Shown here piece after piece: positions 1 to 7,568 of a DNA stretch of 64,000 nt. Within the stretch, counting starts at the first letter, position 1. Each line of letters starts with the position of its first letter. This DNA is from Nocardioides sp. WS12 (GTDB lineage Bacteria; Actinomycetota; Actinomycetes; Propionibacteriales; Nocardioidaceae), in NCBI RefSeq assembly GCF_014108865.1, contig NZ_CP053928.1:2294001-2358000 (forward strand), in the 5' to 3' direction. Position numbers and translations under genes: made by a program. The notes below the pieces were generated by a model, which did not search any database, had not been told where the DNA came from, and saw nothing but the letters and a program-made list of their open reading frames with translations.

Positions 1-893
1 AGAAGCAGTCCGTGGTCTACAGCCCGAGCTTCGTGCACTCGGGGATCCCGCTGATCGGCTTCGCCGACGAGTTCCCGGTGGTCGCCCAGCGGCATTCGCT
101 GTCGGTGGTTCGGGCCGACTCGCACGGCATCCGCGGAGCGGGCGCCAACGCGGTGAACCTCCTCGACGCCGCCGTGCGGGGGATCGGATCGGACGCGGCC
201 GGCGTGCCGATTGCCAAGCCCCGGAAGCCCGGCGACGTCGTGCTGTTCGGCTACTCCAAGGGAGCCACCGACGCCTACGTCTTCCAGGGGCTCCACCTCG
301 ACGTGGCTCCGCAACTGCGGGCCGTCGTCAACTGGGCGGGCTGCATCGGCGGCACGCCCTTCGTCGACGACCTCTATCGCGTGCTCGCGCCGTTGCCGAT
401 GACGCTCGGCCCGGGGCGCGCCGCGATCCTGCCGATCCTGAAGGCCGCCCTGCCGTTGGCGAACCTCGACGGCCTGCTCGAGCGTCGCGACGAGTTCGAC
501 CTCAAGGCCGCGCTCCTTGACCTGACGACCGCCGAGCGGAAGAGGTTCGCCGCCGAGTACGCCGAAGCCATCGACGACACCGACGTACCTGTCTTCAACG
601 TTGCGGGTGCCGTCTCGCCGCTGGAGGTCCCGCACTTCCAGGCGCAAGCCGCGATCAGCCTGGGCCGCAAATGCGGCGCCAACGACATGCAACTGGCCGT
701 CGAGCACGCCCAGTCGCACCAGCCGATGTCGACGACGCTCGGCGTCGTCCGGGCGCATCACTGGGACATCGCGCTCGGACCGTTCCCGCGCTCGCACCGG
801 CTCGGCTCGTCGAAGCTCGACAACAAGTTCCCGCGACAGGCCGCGCTCGCGGCCACCTTCGTCCTACTCAATGAACTCGGGCTGTCCGGCTGA
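1..893 (+). CDS. Alpha/beta hydrolase family protein, 5' end outside the window
   Basis: The reading frame is already open at base 3 and the GTG at 12 is internal-looking, so the N-terminus lies upstream of the window. About 297 codons are visible. Near residue 80 there is a G-Y-S-K-G nucleophile elbow (GxSxG) after a run of hydrophobic residues, which is the mark of a serine alpha/beta hydrolase. A late HHWDIA motif could supply the catalytic histidine. The stop at 891 is 31 bases before the desaturase start, so the two are probably co-transcribed. Substrate is unknown; the neighbour suggests lipid or sterol metabolism, which is inference. Confidence 0.75.
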   Translation, partial: KQSVVYSPSFVHSGIPLIGFADEFPVVAQRHSLSVVRADSHGIRGAGANAVNLLDAAVRGIGSDAAGVPIAKPRKPGDVVLFGYSKGATDAYVFQGLHLDVAPQLRAVVNWAGCIGGTPFVDDLYRVLAPLPMTLGPGRAAILPILKAALPLANLDGLLERRDEFDLKAALLDLTTAERKRFAAEYAEAIDDTDVPVFNVAGAVSPLEVPHFQAQAAISLGRKCGANDMQLAVEHAQSHQPMSTTLGVVRAHHWDIALGPFPRSHRLGSSKLDNKFPRQAALAATFVLLNELGLSG

Positions 894-924
894 CCTGGGG
901 TCAGCCGTCCAAGGGGGTTCCACC

Positions 925-1752
925 ATGTTCGACCTGATCCTGCACGCCATCCCGGTCTTCATCGTGTGCCTGGTGCTGGAGGCCGCGTCCTTCCATTGGC
1001 TGCCCGATGACGACGAGTTCGGCTTCGAGCGCCGCGACTCGGTCACCAGCCTGACCATGGGCATCGGCAGCGTCTTCATCAACCTGGGCTGGAAGCTGGT
1101 CGTCGTGGCGGCGTACGCCGGCGCCTTCCTGCTGGCGCCGTGGGAACTCCCGGCGGACAACCCGTGGGTCTGGGGCGCGCTGTTCTTCGCCGACGACTTC
1201 CTCTACTACTGGTACCACCGCACCCACCACACGATCCGGGTCTTCTGGGCCAGCCACGTGGTGCACCACTCGAGCGAGTTCTACAACCTGACCACCGCGC
1301 TGCGTCAGCCGTGGACGCCGTTCAGCTCGCTGCCGTTCTGGCTGCCGCTCGCTTTCCTGGGCTTCGAGCCGTGGATGATCCTGCTCCAGCAGTCGATCAG
1401 CCTCGTCTACCAGTTCTTCATCCACACCGAGCGGATCAACCACATGTGGAAGCCGATCGAACTCGTGATGAACACACCCTCGCACCACCGCGTGCACCAC
1501 GGCTCGCAGAGCCAGTACCTCGACAAGAACTACGCCGGGATCCTGATCATCTGGGACCGGATGTTCGGCACGTTCGAGCCGGAGGGGGAGCGGGTCAAGT
1601 TCGGCCTCACCAAGAACGTCAACTCCTTCAACCCGTTCCGGGTGGCCACCCACGAGTTCTCCGCGATCGGCCGTGACGTGTGGCGCGCCGACACCTGGCG
1701 TGCCCGGCTCGGGTACCTGTTCAAGGGGCCGGGCTGGAGCCCGACGCGATGA
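925..1752 (+). CDS. Fatty acid hydroxylase / sterol desaturase family membrane enzyme
   Basis: A 275-residue integral membrane di-iron oxygenase. Three histidine clusters are visible in family order: HRTHH, HVVHH and HRVHH, which bind the two irons in the fatty acid hydroxylase/C-5 sterol desaturase superfamily. Hydrophobic segments lie near the N-terminus (ILHAIPVFIVCLVLEA) and mid-protein, before and between the His clusters. I start it at the ATG at 925, preceded by AAGGGGG at 911-917. The longer open frame back to 601 overlaps the upstream hydrolase and is arginine-rich out-of-frame translation. The actual lipid substrate cannot be read from sequence. The stop codon overlaps the next start (ATGA). 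Confidence 0.9.
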   Translation: MFDLILHAIPVFIVCLVLEAASFHWLPDDDEFGFERRDSVTSLTMGIGSVFINLGWKLVVVAAYAGAFLLAPWELPADNPWVWGALFFADDFLYYWYHRTHHTIRVFWASHVVHHSSEFYNLTTALRQPWTPFSSLPFWLPLAFLGFEPWMILLQQSISLVYQFFIHTERINHMWKPIELVMNTPSHHRVHHGSQSQYLDKNYAGILIIWDRMFGTFEPEGERVKFGLTKNVNSFNPFRVATHEFSAIGRDVWRADTWRARLGYLFKGPGWSPTR

Positions 1753-1919
1753 CGACCATGACCGTGGTGCCCCCCAACGTCGGCCGGCTGGCGCTGCCCG
1801 GCTCCGGTGACGCCGGCGAGGTCCAGGAGGTCTGGATCACCCCGCCTGCTTGGTGCGCGGCCGGTGCTCATCATTGGGGAACTCTTGATCAAGCAGGTTC
1901 ATCAGAAGTTCCCCAATGA
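1749..1919 (+). pseudogene. Truncated third operon gene, about 35 native codons
   Basis: An ATG at 1749 overlaps the desaturase stop in the ATGA arrangement used for real genes all through this window. The first ~35 codons (start MTTMTVVPPNVG, through EVWITPPAW) look like normal high-GC coding sequence. From about 1855 the frame runs into the inverted repeat at 1869-1921 and stops at 1917. No continuation is evident after the island (4881-4963). I read this as the 5' stump of a gene interrupted by insertion of the 1869-4880 segment. A short genuine 56-residue protein is the alternative. Confidence 0.4.
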
Positions 1920-1921
1920 TG
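1869..1921. repeat. Perfect 15-bp inverted repeat with an internal 10-bp palindrome
   Basis: The arms CATCATTGGGGAACT (1869-1883) and AGTTCCCCAATGATG (1907-1921) are exact reverse complements separated by 23 bases. The spacer begins with the perfect palindrome CTTGATCAAG at 1884-1893. There is no T-run as in an intrinsic terminator. It lies exactly where base composition changes from the desaturase operon to the lower-GC orphan genes. It could be a transposon or integration scar, a recombinase site or a terminator; the sequence does not decide. Confidence 0.7.
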
Positions 1922-2031
1922 TGAGGCAGTCCCCAGCGCGCCGCGGCAAGAGCGGGCGTCCCGCCCCGTCAGCAGCAGATCTGCACGAGTGCGAGCAACG
2001 TCGTCGGCGCACGGGGCTTCTGCGGGATCGA

Positions 2032-2847
2032 ATGGTTGAGAATGACCTCGTGAAGGAGCCGGCCAGCGACATCGAGGTGGCCCTGTCTGCTGCCGCGGCG
2101 GGTGCGGCGGTTGTGCGTGCGGCCTATGGAGCCGTGCACATCCGTCACGAGAAGGATGGGGCAGACTTCGCGACCGAAGTCGACCTTGATGCCGAGCGCG
2201 CGATCCTCGGTGTGATTGAAGCGGCCCGTCCCGGCGACATTCGTATCGGGGAGGAATTTGGTCACTCGGGTGGCTCTGGTGACCGTCGCTGGCTTGTCGA
2301 CCCTCTGTGCGGCACCGTCAATTTCGCGGCGCAGACCCCGCTCATTGCCGTCAACGTGGCGCTCCTTGACGGCTCGTCGAACATCGCCGCCGTGTCAGCA
2401 GATCCGATCACCGGTGAGTTCTTCTGGACCGACGGGCAGCGTGCCTTCGTTCGCCGCGATGGCTCCGACGTGCCGCTCGATCCCTCACCGGAGTCCCGCC
2501 TTGTCGATGTCAACTGCGATGGTCCTACTGACCGGCCGTTCGTGGGTCCGCAGCTCCTTGCTGACCCAGCCTTCCGCGCAGTCTTCGGCGCCCGGGTGGT
2601 GTCCACGACGCTGGCTGTTGCGTGGGTCGCTGGCGGGCGTCGAGCGGGATACGTCAGCGACGGAAACTTCACCGACAACGTTCATTTCTCGGCGGGAATC
2701 GCACTGTGTCGCAGCGCGGGATGCGTCGTGACGGACCTGACCGGCCAATCGCTGGAGGGGGGCCGCGGCCTGATCGTGGCGGCTGAAACCGTTACCCACC
2801 AGCGCCTGGTTCAACTCATCCGGCCACACATGGGTGAAGCGCCTTAG
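2032..2847 (+). CDS. Inositol monophosphatase-like protein, metal-binding motifs degenerate
   Basis: A 271-residue protein of the inositol monophosphatase/FIG superfamily (Li+-sensitive sugar-phosphate phosphatases). The ordered motifs are visible: ADFATEVDLDAE (44-55), GEE (73-75) and WLVDPLCGTVNF (87-98). In active enzymes the last reads DP(I/L)DGTxNF; here the second Asp is Cys93. The C-terminal WDxAAG motif appears as VHFSAG (217-222), so the Asp there is His. Two of the usual metal ligands are therefore missing, suggesting a non-catalytic or altered enzyme. The start is the ATG at 2032; the frame extends upstream without family similarity. Codon use is less GC-rich than in neighbouring operons. 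Confidence 0.75.
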   Translation: MVENDLVKEPASDIEVALSAAAAGAAVVRAAYGAVHIRHEKDGADFATEVDLDAERAILGVIEAARPGDIRIGEEFGHSGGSGDRRWLVDPLCGTVNFAAQTPLIAVNVALLDGSSNIAAVSADPITGEFFWTDGQRAFVRRDGSDVPLDPSPESRLVDVNCDGPTDRPFVGPQLLADPAFRAVFGARVVSTTLAVAWVAGGRRAGYVSDGNFTDNVHFSAGIALCRSAGCVVTDLTGQSLEGGRGLIVAAETVTHQRLVQLIRPHMGEAP

Positions 2848-2931
2848 TCACGCGCACCCGCGGCACGACCGATCGGCGGCAGATGACTGCGTTGGCACCG
2901 CTGCGCTTGCGTTGGCTGCAGACTCGTCTCC

Positions 2932-3174
2932 ATGGACGTCTCAGACGGTGGCAGATTCGGAACGGTGATGGCCTCAAACGTCATCGCAGACGGCATGGCT
3001 CTGGAGCTCACCGACTTCTCGGATCCGCAGCCAGGTCCTGTGTTGGAAGCGTTCTGGCATGACGACGGCTCTGGGTTCGACTTCCGTTGCCACCGCGAAG
3101 CGAGACTGCCGTTCGACGTGGTCGAACGGTTCATCGCGGAAGCGCGGCGCCGGCTGCCTCCCGAATCGAACTAG
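2932..3174 (+). CDS. Small hypothetical protein, 80 residues
   Basis: Starts at the ATG at 2932 and ends at 3172. The residue pattern looks protein-like, with an acidic, aromatic centre (DFSDPQPGP, FWHDDGSGFDF) and an amphipathic C-terminal helix (VVERFIAEARRRL). No signal peptide or membrane segment. I do not recognise a functional family. It lies in the lower-GC island between the phosphatase-like gene and another small orphan gene, all on the plus strand. Such short acidic proteins can be immunity proteins or antitoxins, but nothing here proves that. Confidence 0.6.
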   Translation: MDVSDGGRFGTVMASNVIADGMALELTDFSDPQPGPVLEAFWHDDGSGFDFRCHREARLPFDVVERFIAEARRRLPPESN

Positions 3175-3214
3175 TCGCTGCAGGTCCGGGCGCTTGTCGG
3201 GCTACGGTTCCGGC

Positions 3215-3463
3215 GTGGATGCGGGCAGGCTTCTGAACGATCTCTGTGTGCGGCTCGGCTACTGCCTTCCGCCAGAGGACCAACAGGAGATCGTCAACAA
3301 TCCACCACCATCAGTTGACGCTTTCACGGACGCAGTGATCGTTGCCGAAGGATTCGATCCGGTTCTCATGGATACAGAGCAGCGCCAGCAGGTTCGCCGC
3401 ATGGTCGCTGCTGCGTTCGGCGAGCCAGTACGTCCGAGTGGTCGTAGCCGGCGTCCCCGCTGA
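3215..3463 (+). CDS. Small hypothetical protein, 82 residues
   Basis: GTG start at 3215, stop at 3461. The protein reads LLNDLCVRLGYCLPPEDQQ, then a proline pair and VDAFTDAVIVAEGFDP, then a basic tail (RPSGRSRRPR). It is predicted soluble and mostly helical. No catalytic motif is apparent. The longer frame back to 3059 is out-of-frame translation of the preceding gene and is left out. Function unknown. Its position just after the 80-residue gene suggests the two may be co-transcribed. Confidence 0.6.
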   Translation: MDAGRLLNDLCVRLGYCLPPEDQQEIVNNPPPSVDAFTDAVIVAEGFDPVLMDTEQRQQVRRMVAAAFGEPVRPSGRSRRPR

Positions 3464-3543
3464 CGACCGCTCATCGGCGTGACTGCGGCATTGGAAGACG
3501 TTTCAGTCCGTTGTCGAGTCTCTTGCCGCGGCCGGGAGGGGCT

Positions 3544-4065
3544 TCAGATCTGGCCGAGACTTCCAGCCAACGTCTCGCGGCATCGCATCATCTGGGCAAC
3601 TAGCGCGCCGAGCAGTTCCTCGTGAACTGGCGCAGCGGAAGTCCTGAACGACCAACTCGTTCCGTTCTCGCTCAGTGTCTTGATCAGGACGAAGACGAAC
3701 TCGACAGCACAATCAGAATCCAGCGCCTCAATGTCCAGGACCCCCAAGACATCATCGATCGGAAGCCGAGATTCAGATCGGTCTGCGACCGATTCGTCGG
3801 CATCTTCGTCGTCGTCCTCGTAGAACCACTCGCTGACCAGCTTCTGCCGAAGAATCTCAGCCTGCACATCCAAGGCACCGTAGAGATCCAGGTCGTTGAC
3901 ACCGTCACCGCCACTGCGTGCGCCCCAACGCGGGCCTTCTGGGGTCATCACTTTGATGAGAAAGAATGCGAACAGCGGACGCTCACCGTCCACGAGCCCG
4001 TGAATCCTGGCGTTGGGCAGCGCTACCCCCGGGGAGACGCGATGCCCAGGCGCAGAGTCGTGCAT
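3544..4065 (-). CDS. Hypothetical protein with two copies of an FxFxLIK domain joined by an acidic linker
   Basis: A 173-residue protein. I start it at the ATG at 4065 because GGATAGGAA lies about 7 bases upstream; the frame is open to 4167. Residues 32-80 and 123-170 align to each other: both begin F-x-F-x-LIK, have a G-x-x-W-x-x-R turn, then GAL and a helix rich in Q/E/R. Between them lies a very acidic stretch (EDDDEDADES, 83-92). This looks like an internal duplication. I do not recognise the family. It is the only minus-strand gene of the island and faces the small plus-strand genes tail to tail. Confidence 0.65.
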   Translation of the reverse strand: MHDSAPGHRVSPGVALPNARIHGLVDGERPLFAFFLIKVMTPEGPRWGARSGGDGVNDLDLYGALDVQAEILRQKLVSEWFYEDDDEDADESVADRSESRLPIDDVLGVLDIEALDSDCAVEFVFVLIKTLSENGTSWSFRTSAAPVHEELLGALVAQMMRCRETLAGSLGQI

Positions 4066-4262
4066 AGCGTGATTCCTATCCTTGGCTCCCATGGCGGAAG
4101 TGTTCCACTCACCCGCGTACCGGCGCGCGACAGTGAGGACAAGATGAGTGCTCACCGCTCGACCCACTATCGACCCGCCAAGACCGCTCAGCGGCAGAAG
4201 AGTGCGTTTTCGGCAGGGCGCGACATTCCCGGCCTTAGCTGGTCGATGGCCGGCGTGTTGCC

Positions 4263-4880
4263 TTGGATTACAGGTTCACCCCGGGTTGGCCCTGGCCTGA
4301 GGACTCTTGGGGGCTCGGCCCCATGTACGGCGAGGACGGGTGGTGCCACTCCTGCGGCACACCGTTCAGCGAACAGACTGGTCATCTCACGCTCCAGGGC
4401 AGCGGATTCCCGACAGCCTCGGTGTTCATCCCTAACTGGCAGTTCAACGCCATTTGCCTCGACGCTGCGACGGCCCAGAACGTAGCGGCACGTTTCAACG
4501 TGAGTATGCGGGAGGTCCGCAAACCACGGTCAGGCGGAACTGGCGTGCAGCAACTCATCCCGAGCGTCGGCAAGGAGCCCTGGTACGACCCCGAGGAGCT
4601 TGGTCGAGTCGTGTTGGAGCGCCATCGTCAGTACAGCGGCAACAGCATTGGTGCAACGTGCTCTGCCTGCGGGCGATGGCGATGGCTGCCGGTCGTAGAA
4701 GGAGATGCCCCTATTCGTCCGCAGGCGCTCAGCGGCGACACCGACCTCATCGCTTCGCCTGAGACGTTCGGCGACGGCTGGAGCACCCACCGTCATCTGG
4801 CGGTGCGCCGGGCGCTCGCGGAAACGCTCGTCTCGGCCAACCCCCGCACCTTCAGCATCCGCGAAGTATTTCAAACCTAG
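4263..4880 (+). CDS. CxxC-containing hypothetical protein, probable zinc binding
   Basis: 205 residues from a TTG start at 4263. The first upstream in-frame stop is at 4236 and no ATG or GTG intervenes; an ATG at 4323 would lose the Trp/Pro-rich N-terminus, which looks coding. Two CxxC pairs are visible, CHSC (28-31) and CSAC (133-136), each followed by Gly, as in a treble-clef or zinc-ribbon. Another Cys sits at 65. The C-terminus is helical. No catalytic motif is recognised. The 197 bases upstream (4066-4262) contain nothing I can identify. It closes the lower-GC island. Confidence 0.6.
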   Translation: MDYRFTPGWPWPEDSWGLGPMYGEDGWCHSCGTPFSEQTGHLTLQGSGFPTASVFIPNWQFNAICLDAATAQNVAARFNVSMREVRKPRSGGTGVQQLIPSVGKEPWYDPEELGRVVLERHRQYSGNSIGATCSACGRWRWLPVVEGDAPIRPQALSGDTDLIASPETFGDGWSTHRHLAVRRALAETLVSANPRTFSIREVFQT

Positions 4881-4963
4881 TCGCTAGAACCGCCGTCCGA
4901 TCGTCGGCTACAAAGAGACAGATCCGGGCGCATCCATCGTTCGACCCGGCGGGGGAGTAGCCG

Positions 4964-6265
4964 TTACCGACCGCGCAGCGGCAACCCGGCCACGGTGCGG
5001 ACGACGCCCGACACCATGCCGACGTACCCCCACAGCGACCGGATCGACAGGGCGACCGAGAAGACCGTGCGGGTGCCGCTCGGTGCGGGTTTGCCCGCGA
5101 AGCGGTCGGCCATCCAGTTGATCATCAGCGGCAGCGCGAGCGGGTGCAGGCTGAGGTGCTCGCTGAACCGGTCGCGGACGTAACGCACGGTGGCGCCGCC
5201 TTCGACGTACCGGTCGTGCTGGCCGTCGACGTCCTCGACGTGGATGATCTGGTCGTGCAGTGCCTGAGTCATCAGGATCGGGCAGGTCGGGATGTTCTGG
5301 CCGAGGCGCAGGTCGCCGAAGACGTACTGGATCTCCGGGGTGGCCAGGACGTCGGCCAACGGTGCGTCCAGGTAGTTGTCGAAGTCGTCGCCACGGTGAT
5401 GGACGACGGCGCCGAGGGTGCTGCACTTCTCGAGGCGCTGCAGTCGCTTGCGACCCTGGAACGACGCGTGCTCGTGGATGACGGACGACAGGCCCGGGTA
5501 CCCGCTGCGCAGGCCGGCCACGACCATCGCCGGGAGGCCGGCGTGGAAAGTGCCGTTGAGACGGATGAACGTCTGCGCCGGATCGCCCACGGGAGCGCCG
5601 AGAGCGGCGCCGACGATGTTCAGTTCGGGGGCGTACGACGGCGCCATCTCGGCCGCCCACGACGAGGCCATGCCGCCGCCGGAGTAGCCCATGATGCCCA
5701 CGGGGGTGGAGTCCTGGAGTCCCAGCGCCTCGAAGTCGAGGGCGGCGCGGATGCCGTCCAGGACGCGGTAGCCGGGCTCGCGGGCTGCGCCGAACCGGCC
5801 GAGCAGGCCCTCGTGGTCAGCGATCGAGAGGGCCCAACCCTTGCGCAGCATGCCCGCCAGGAATGAGAACTCCAGGGGCGGAATCGAACCCCACGAGCGC
5901 GCGCCGCGACGCATCGAGTACGACGGGAAGGCCTTGCCCGAGATCGCGTCGATCGCGCACTGGTAGGCCAGTAGCGGTCGCGGCACGTCGGGATCGGCGC
6001 CCTCGGGCAGCACCACGGTGGTGACGGCGGCTTCGGGTGCGCCGTGCAGGTCGGTGCTGCGGTAGACCAGTTGCCAGGCTGACACCTGCTGGGGGATCAG
6101 GCCGAGGAAGGCCAGTTCGACCTCGCGGGACCGGATGATCTCTCCCGGTGCGAGCAGCCCGAGTTCGGCCGGAGGTGCGAAGAACGGGTCGTCCTGGGGG
6201 AGCAGTGGACGCACATGCTTCGCGTCGGCCGTGGGCGCCGGGGCCTGATCGGGCAGAGGTTGCAC
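4964..6265 (-). CDS. Secretory-lipase-type alpha/beta hydrolase
   Basis: About 433 residues if started at the GTG at 6265 (TTG at 6277 also possible; no strong RBS at either). The fold resembles the LIP secretory lipase family (triacylglycerol lipases found in yeasts and actinomycetes): an early DDPFFAPP segment, a G-Y-S-G-G-G nucleophile elbow with Ser195, an Asp in ALHDQIIHVEDVD and a His in FSEHLSLHPLALP before a C-terminal NWMADRFAGK. I see no convincing signal peptide. Likely hydrolyses lipid or wax esters, feeding the fatty acid genes downstream. It is divergent from 6418; the 151 bases between hold the promoters. Confidence 0.8.
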   Translation of the reverse strand: MQPLPDQAPAPTADAKHVRPLLPQDDPFFAPPAELGLLAPGEIIRSREVELAFLGLIPQQVSAWQLVYRSTDLHGAPEAAVTTVVLPEGADPDVPRPLLAYQCAIDAISGKAFPSYSMRRGARSWGSIPPLEFSFLAGMLRKGWALSIADHEGLLGRFGAAREPGYRVLDGIRAALDFEALGLQDSTPVGIMGYSGGGMASSWAAEMAPSYAPELNIVGAALGAPVGDPAQTFIRLNGTFHAGLPAMVVAGLRSGYPGLSSVIHEHASFQGRKRLQRLEKCSTLGAVVHHRGDDFDNYLDAPLADVLATPEIQYVFGDLRLGQNIPTCPILMTQALHDQIIHVEDVDGQHDRYVEGGATVRYVRDRFSEHLSLHPLALPLMINWMADRFAGKPAPSGTRTVFSVALSIRSLWGYVGMVSGVVRTVAGLPLRGR

Positions 6266-6417
6266 GACGCCATACAAGCATTTGGCGGACCGTAACGTGG
6301 ACGGATGCCACAGGGCGGCTCTCCCGCACCCGGGACGATGACGCCGGAGAGCACTGTCCGACGTGGGCAAAGTGCGTGATGCTGGTCACATCTGCTCCCG
6401 TCCGAGATCGAGGACCC

Positions 6418-6918
6418 ATGCTCACCTTCGACGACCTTGCCGCGCTCAGCCTCGATGACCTTGCCGCGCTGTATGCCGGTGGCACGGTCCCCGAGAACTT
6501 CGCGCTCGCCCTCGACAACAAGCCGAAGGGCCGCATGGTCGCGGTCCGCGGCCTGGATGGCGTCCCGGTCGTCAACAAGGTCATCGACATCTTTGCCAAG
6601 CACCCGCTGTTCCCATGGGACGGCAAGACGATGGACGCGACCAGCGAGCAGACCGCGGACGGCATCAACCGCGTCAAGGCCGGCGCCAGGATGAACTGGT
6701 TCCCGTTCAAGACGAGCGTGCAGCCGTCGTCGATCGACGGCGAGCCGACGATCGTGCTGGACTACGAGCAGAAGGGGAACCCGATCCTCATCAAGAAGAT
6801 CCACGACGAGATCCGCGAGGTCGCCCCCGGCATGTACCTCGGCCCCGCGATGGCCAAGGTCGGCAAGGACAAGCCGCCGGTCCTCGTGCTCTGGTTCGCC
6901 CTCGACACCAACAAGTAG
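6418..6918 (+). CDS. Conserved-looking hypothetical protein, 166 residues
   Basis: ATG at 6418 with GAGG just upstream; the frame extends to 6148 but only through sequence antisense to the lipase. N-terminus carries a repeated LAALSLDDLAALY. Then PWDGKT, VLDYEQKGNPI and a terminal PGMYLGPAM, WFALD. The PGxYLGxA ending resembles small lipid-associated or GXWXG/DUF4334-like proteins, but the match is loose and I do not assign it. No signal or membrane segment. It ends 11 bases from the end of the convergent tetR gene. Confidence 0.6.
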   Translation: MLTFDDLAALSLDDLAALYAGGTVPENFALALDNKPKGRMVAVRGLDGVPVVNKVIDIFAKHPLFPWDGKTMDATSEQTADGINRVKAGARMNWFPFKTSVQPSSIDGEPTIVLDYEQKGNPILIKKIHDEIREVAPGMYLGPAMAKVGKDKPPVLVLWFALDTNK

Positions 6919-6929
6919 TCCGGGGACGA

Positions 6930-7553
6930 TCAGGCGCGGTCGCGGGCGATCGTCTCGGGAAGCACGTTCTCGACGATCGTCAGCAGGCTCTGCCGCAGCA
7001 GCAGGTGGACCTGCTCGCGGCTCAGCTTCTTCTTGATCAGCCATTCGCGACCGGCGGCCTTCGCCAGCTGGCCGTAGGCCCGGATGAACGCACGCAGCTC
7101 CTCGCGGTGATCGGTCAGATCGGCCATGTCGATCGTCTCGAGCACGCGGTCGACGGCGTCGTCCTCGGCCTTGAGCAGGATCCGCTCGAGCTCGGGGTCG
7201 CGGCCCAGGCCCGAGGACCCGGCCGCATTGATCCAGGCGGCGTCCTGGCCCGACAACGAGTCGAGGAACCAGTTCACGGCCGCGTCGATGCGCTCCTCGA
7301 GCGTGCCCCCGGGGGCATGGTCGATGACGTCCTCGGGGACGGATGCGGCCGCACGCACCACCTCGAGGTACAGGTCGCGCTTGGTGCCGAAGTAGTGGTT
7401 GAGCAGTCCGCGGGCCACACCGGCGTCGCCGGCGATGTCGGCCGTCGACACGTCGCGGTACGGGCGCAGTGCGAAGAGGCGCTGCGCGCTCGCGAAGATC
7501 TCCTCGCGCCGCTGGTCCGGGCCGAGGCGACGCCAACGAGGCTCAGTGGTCAC
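6930..7553 (-). CDS. TetR family transcriptional regulator
   Basis: 207 residues, GTG start at 7553. The N-terminal helix-turn-helix is clear: I-F-A-S-A-Q-R-L-F, then VSTADIAGDAGVARGLLNHYF and GTKRDLYLEV, the standard TetR_N layout at residues 18-65. The C-terminal ligand domain is not assignable. It lies 15 bases downstream of the enoyl-CoA hydratase gene on the same strand, so hydratase and regulator form an operon divergent from the acyl-CoA dehydrogenase at 8497. It probably binds the palindrome at 8479-8488 and responds to an acyl-CoA; that is inference from context. Confidence 0.9.
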   Translation of the reverse strand: MTTEPRWRRLGPDQRREEIFASAQRLFALRPYRDVSTADIAGDAGVARGLLNHYFGTKRDLYLEVVRAAASVPEDVIDHAPGGTLEERIDAAVNWFLDSLSGQDAAWINAAGSSGLGRDPELERILLKAEDDAVDRVLETIDMADLTDHREELRAFIRAYGQLAKAAGREWLIKKKLSREQVHLLLRQSLLTIVENVLPETIARDRA

Positions 7554-7568
7554 GGGCCAAGCCTTTCA

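Noticed and set aside
601-924. Upstream extension of the sterol desaturase frame
   Set aside because: Overlaps the previous gene out of frame and is Arg/Ser-rich; the ATG at 925 has an RBS.
1869-1921. Inverted repeat as an intact insertion sequence or terminator
   Set aside because: No transposase in the island and no T-run; left as unassigned.
3622-4485. 287-codon plus-strand frame
   Set aside because: It overlaps the minus-strand duplicated-domain gene and the CxxC gene; no motif or good start.
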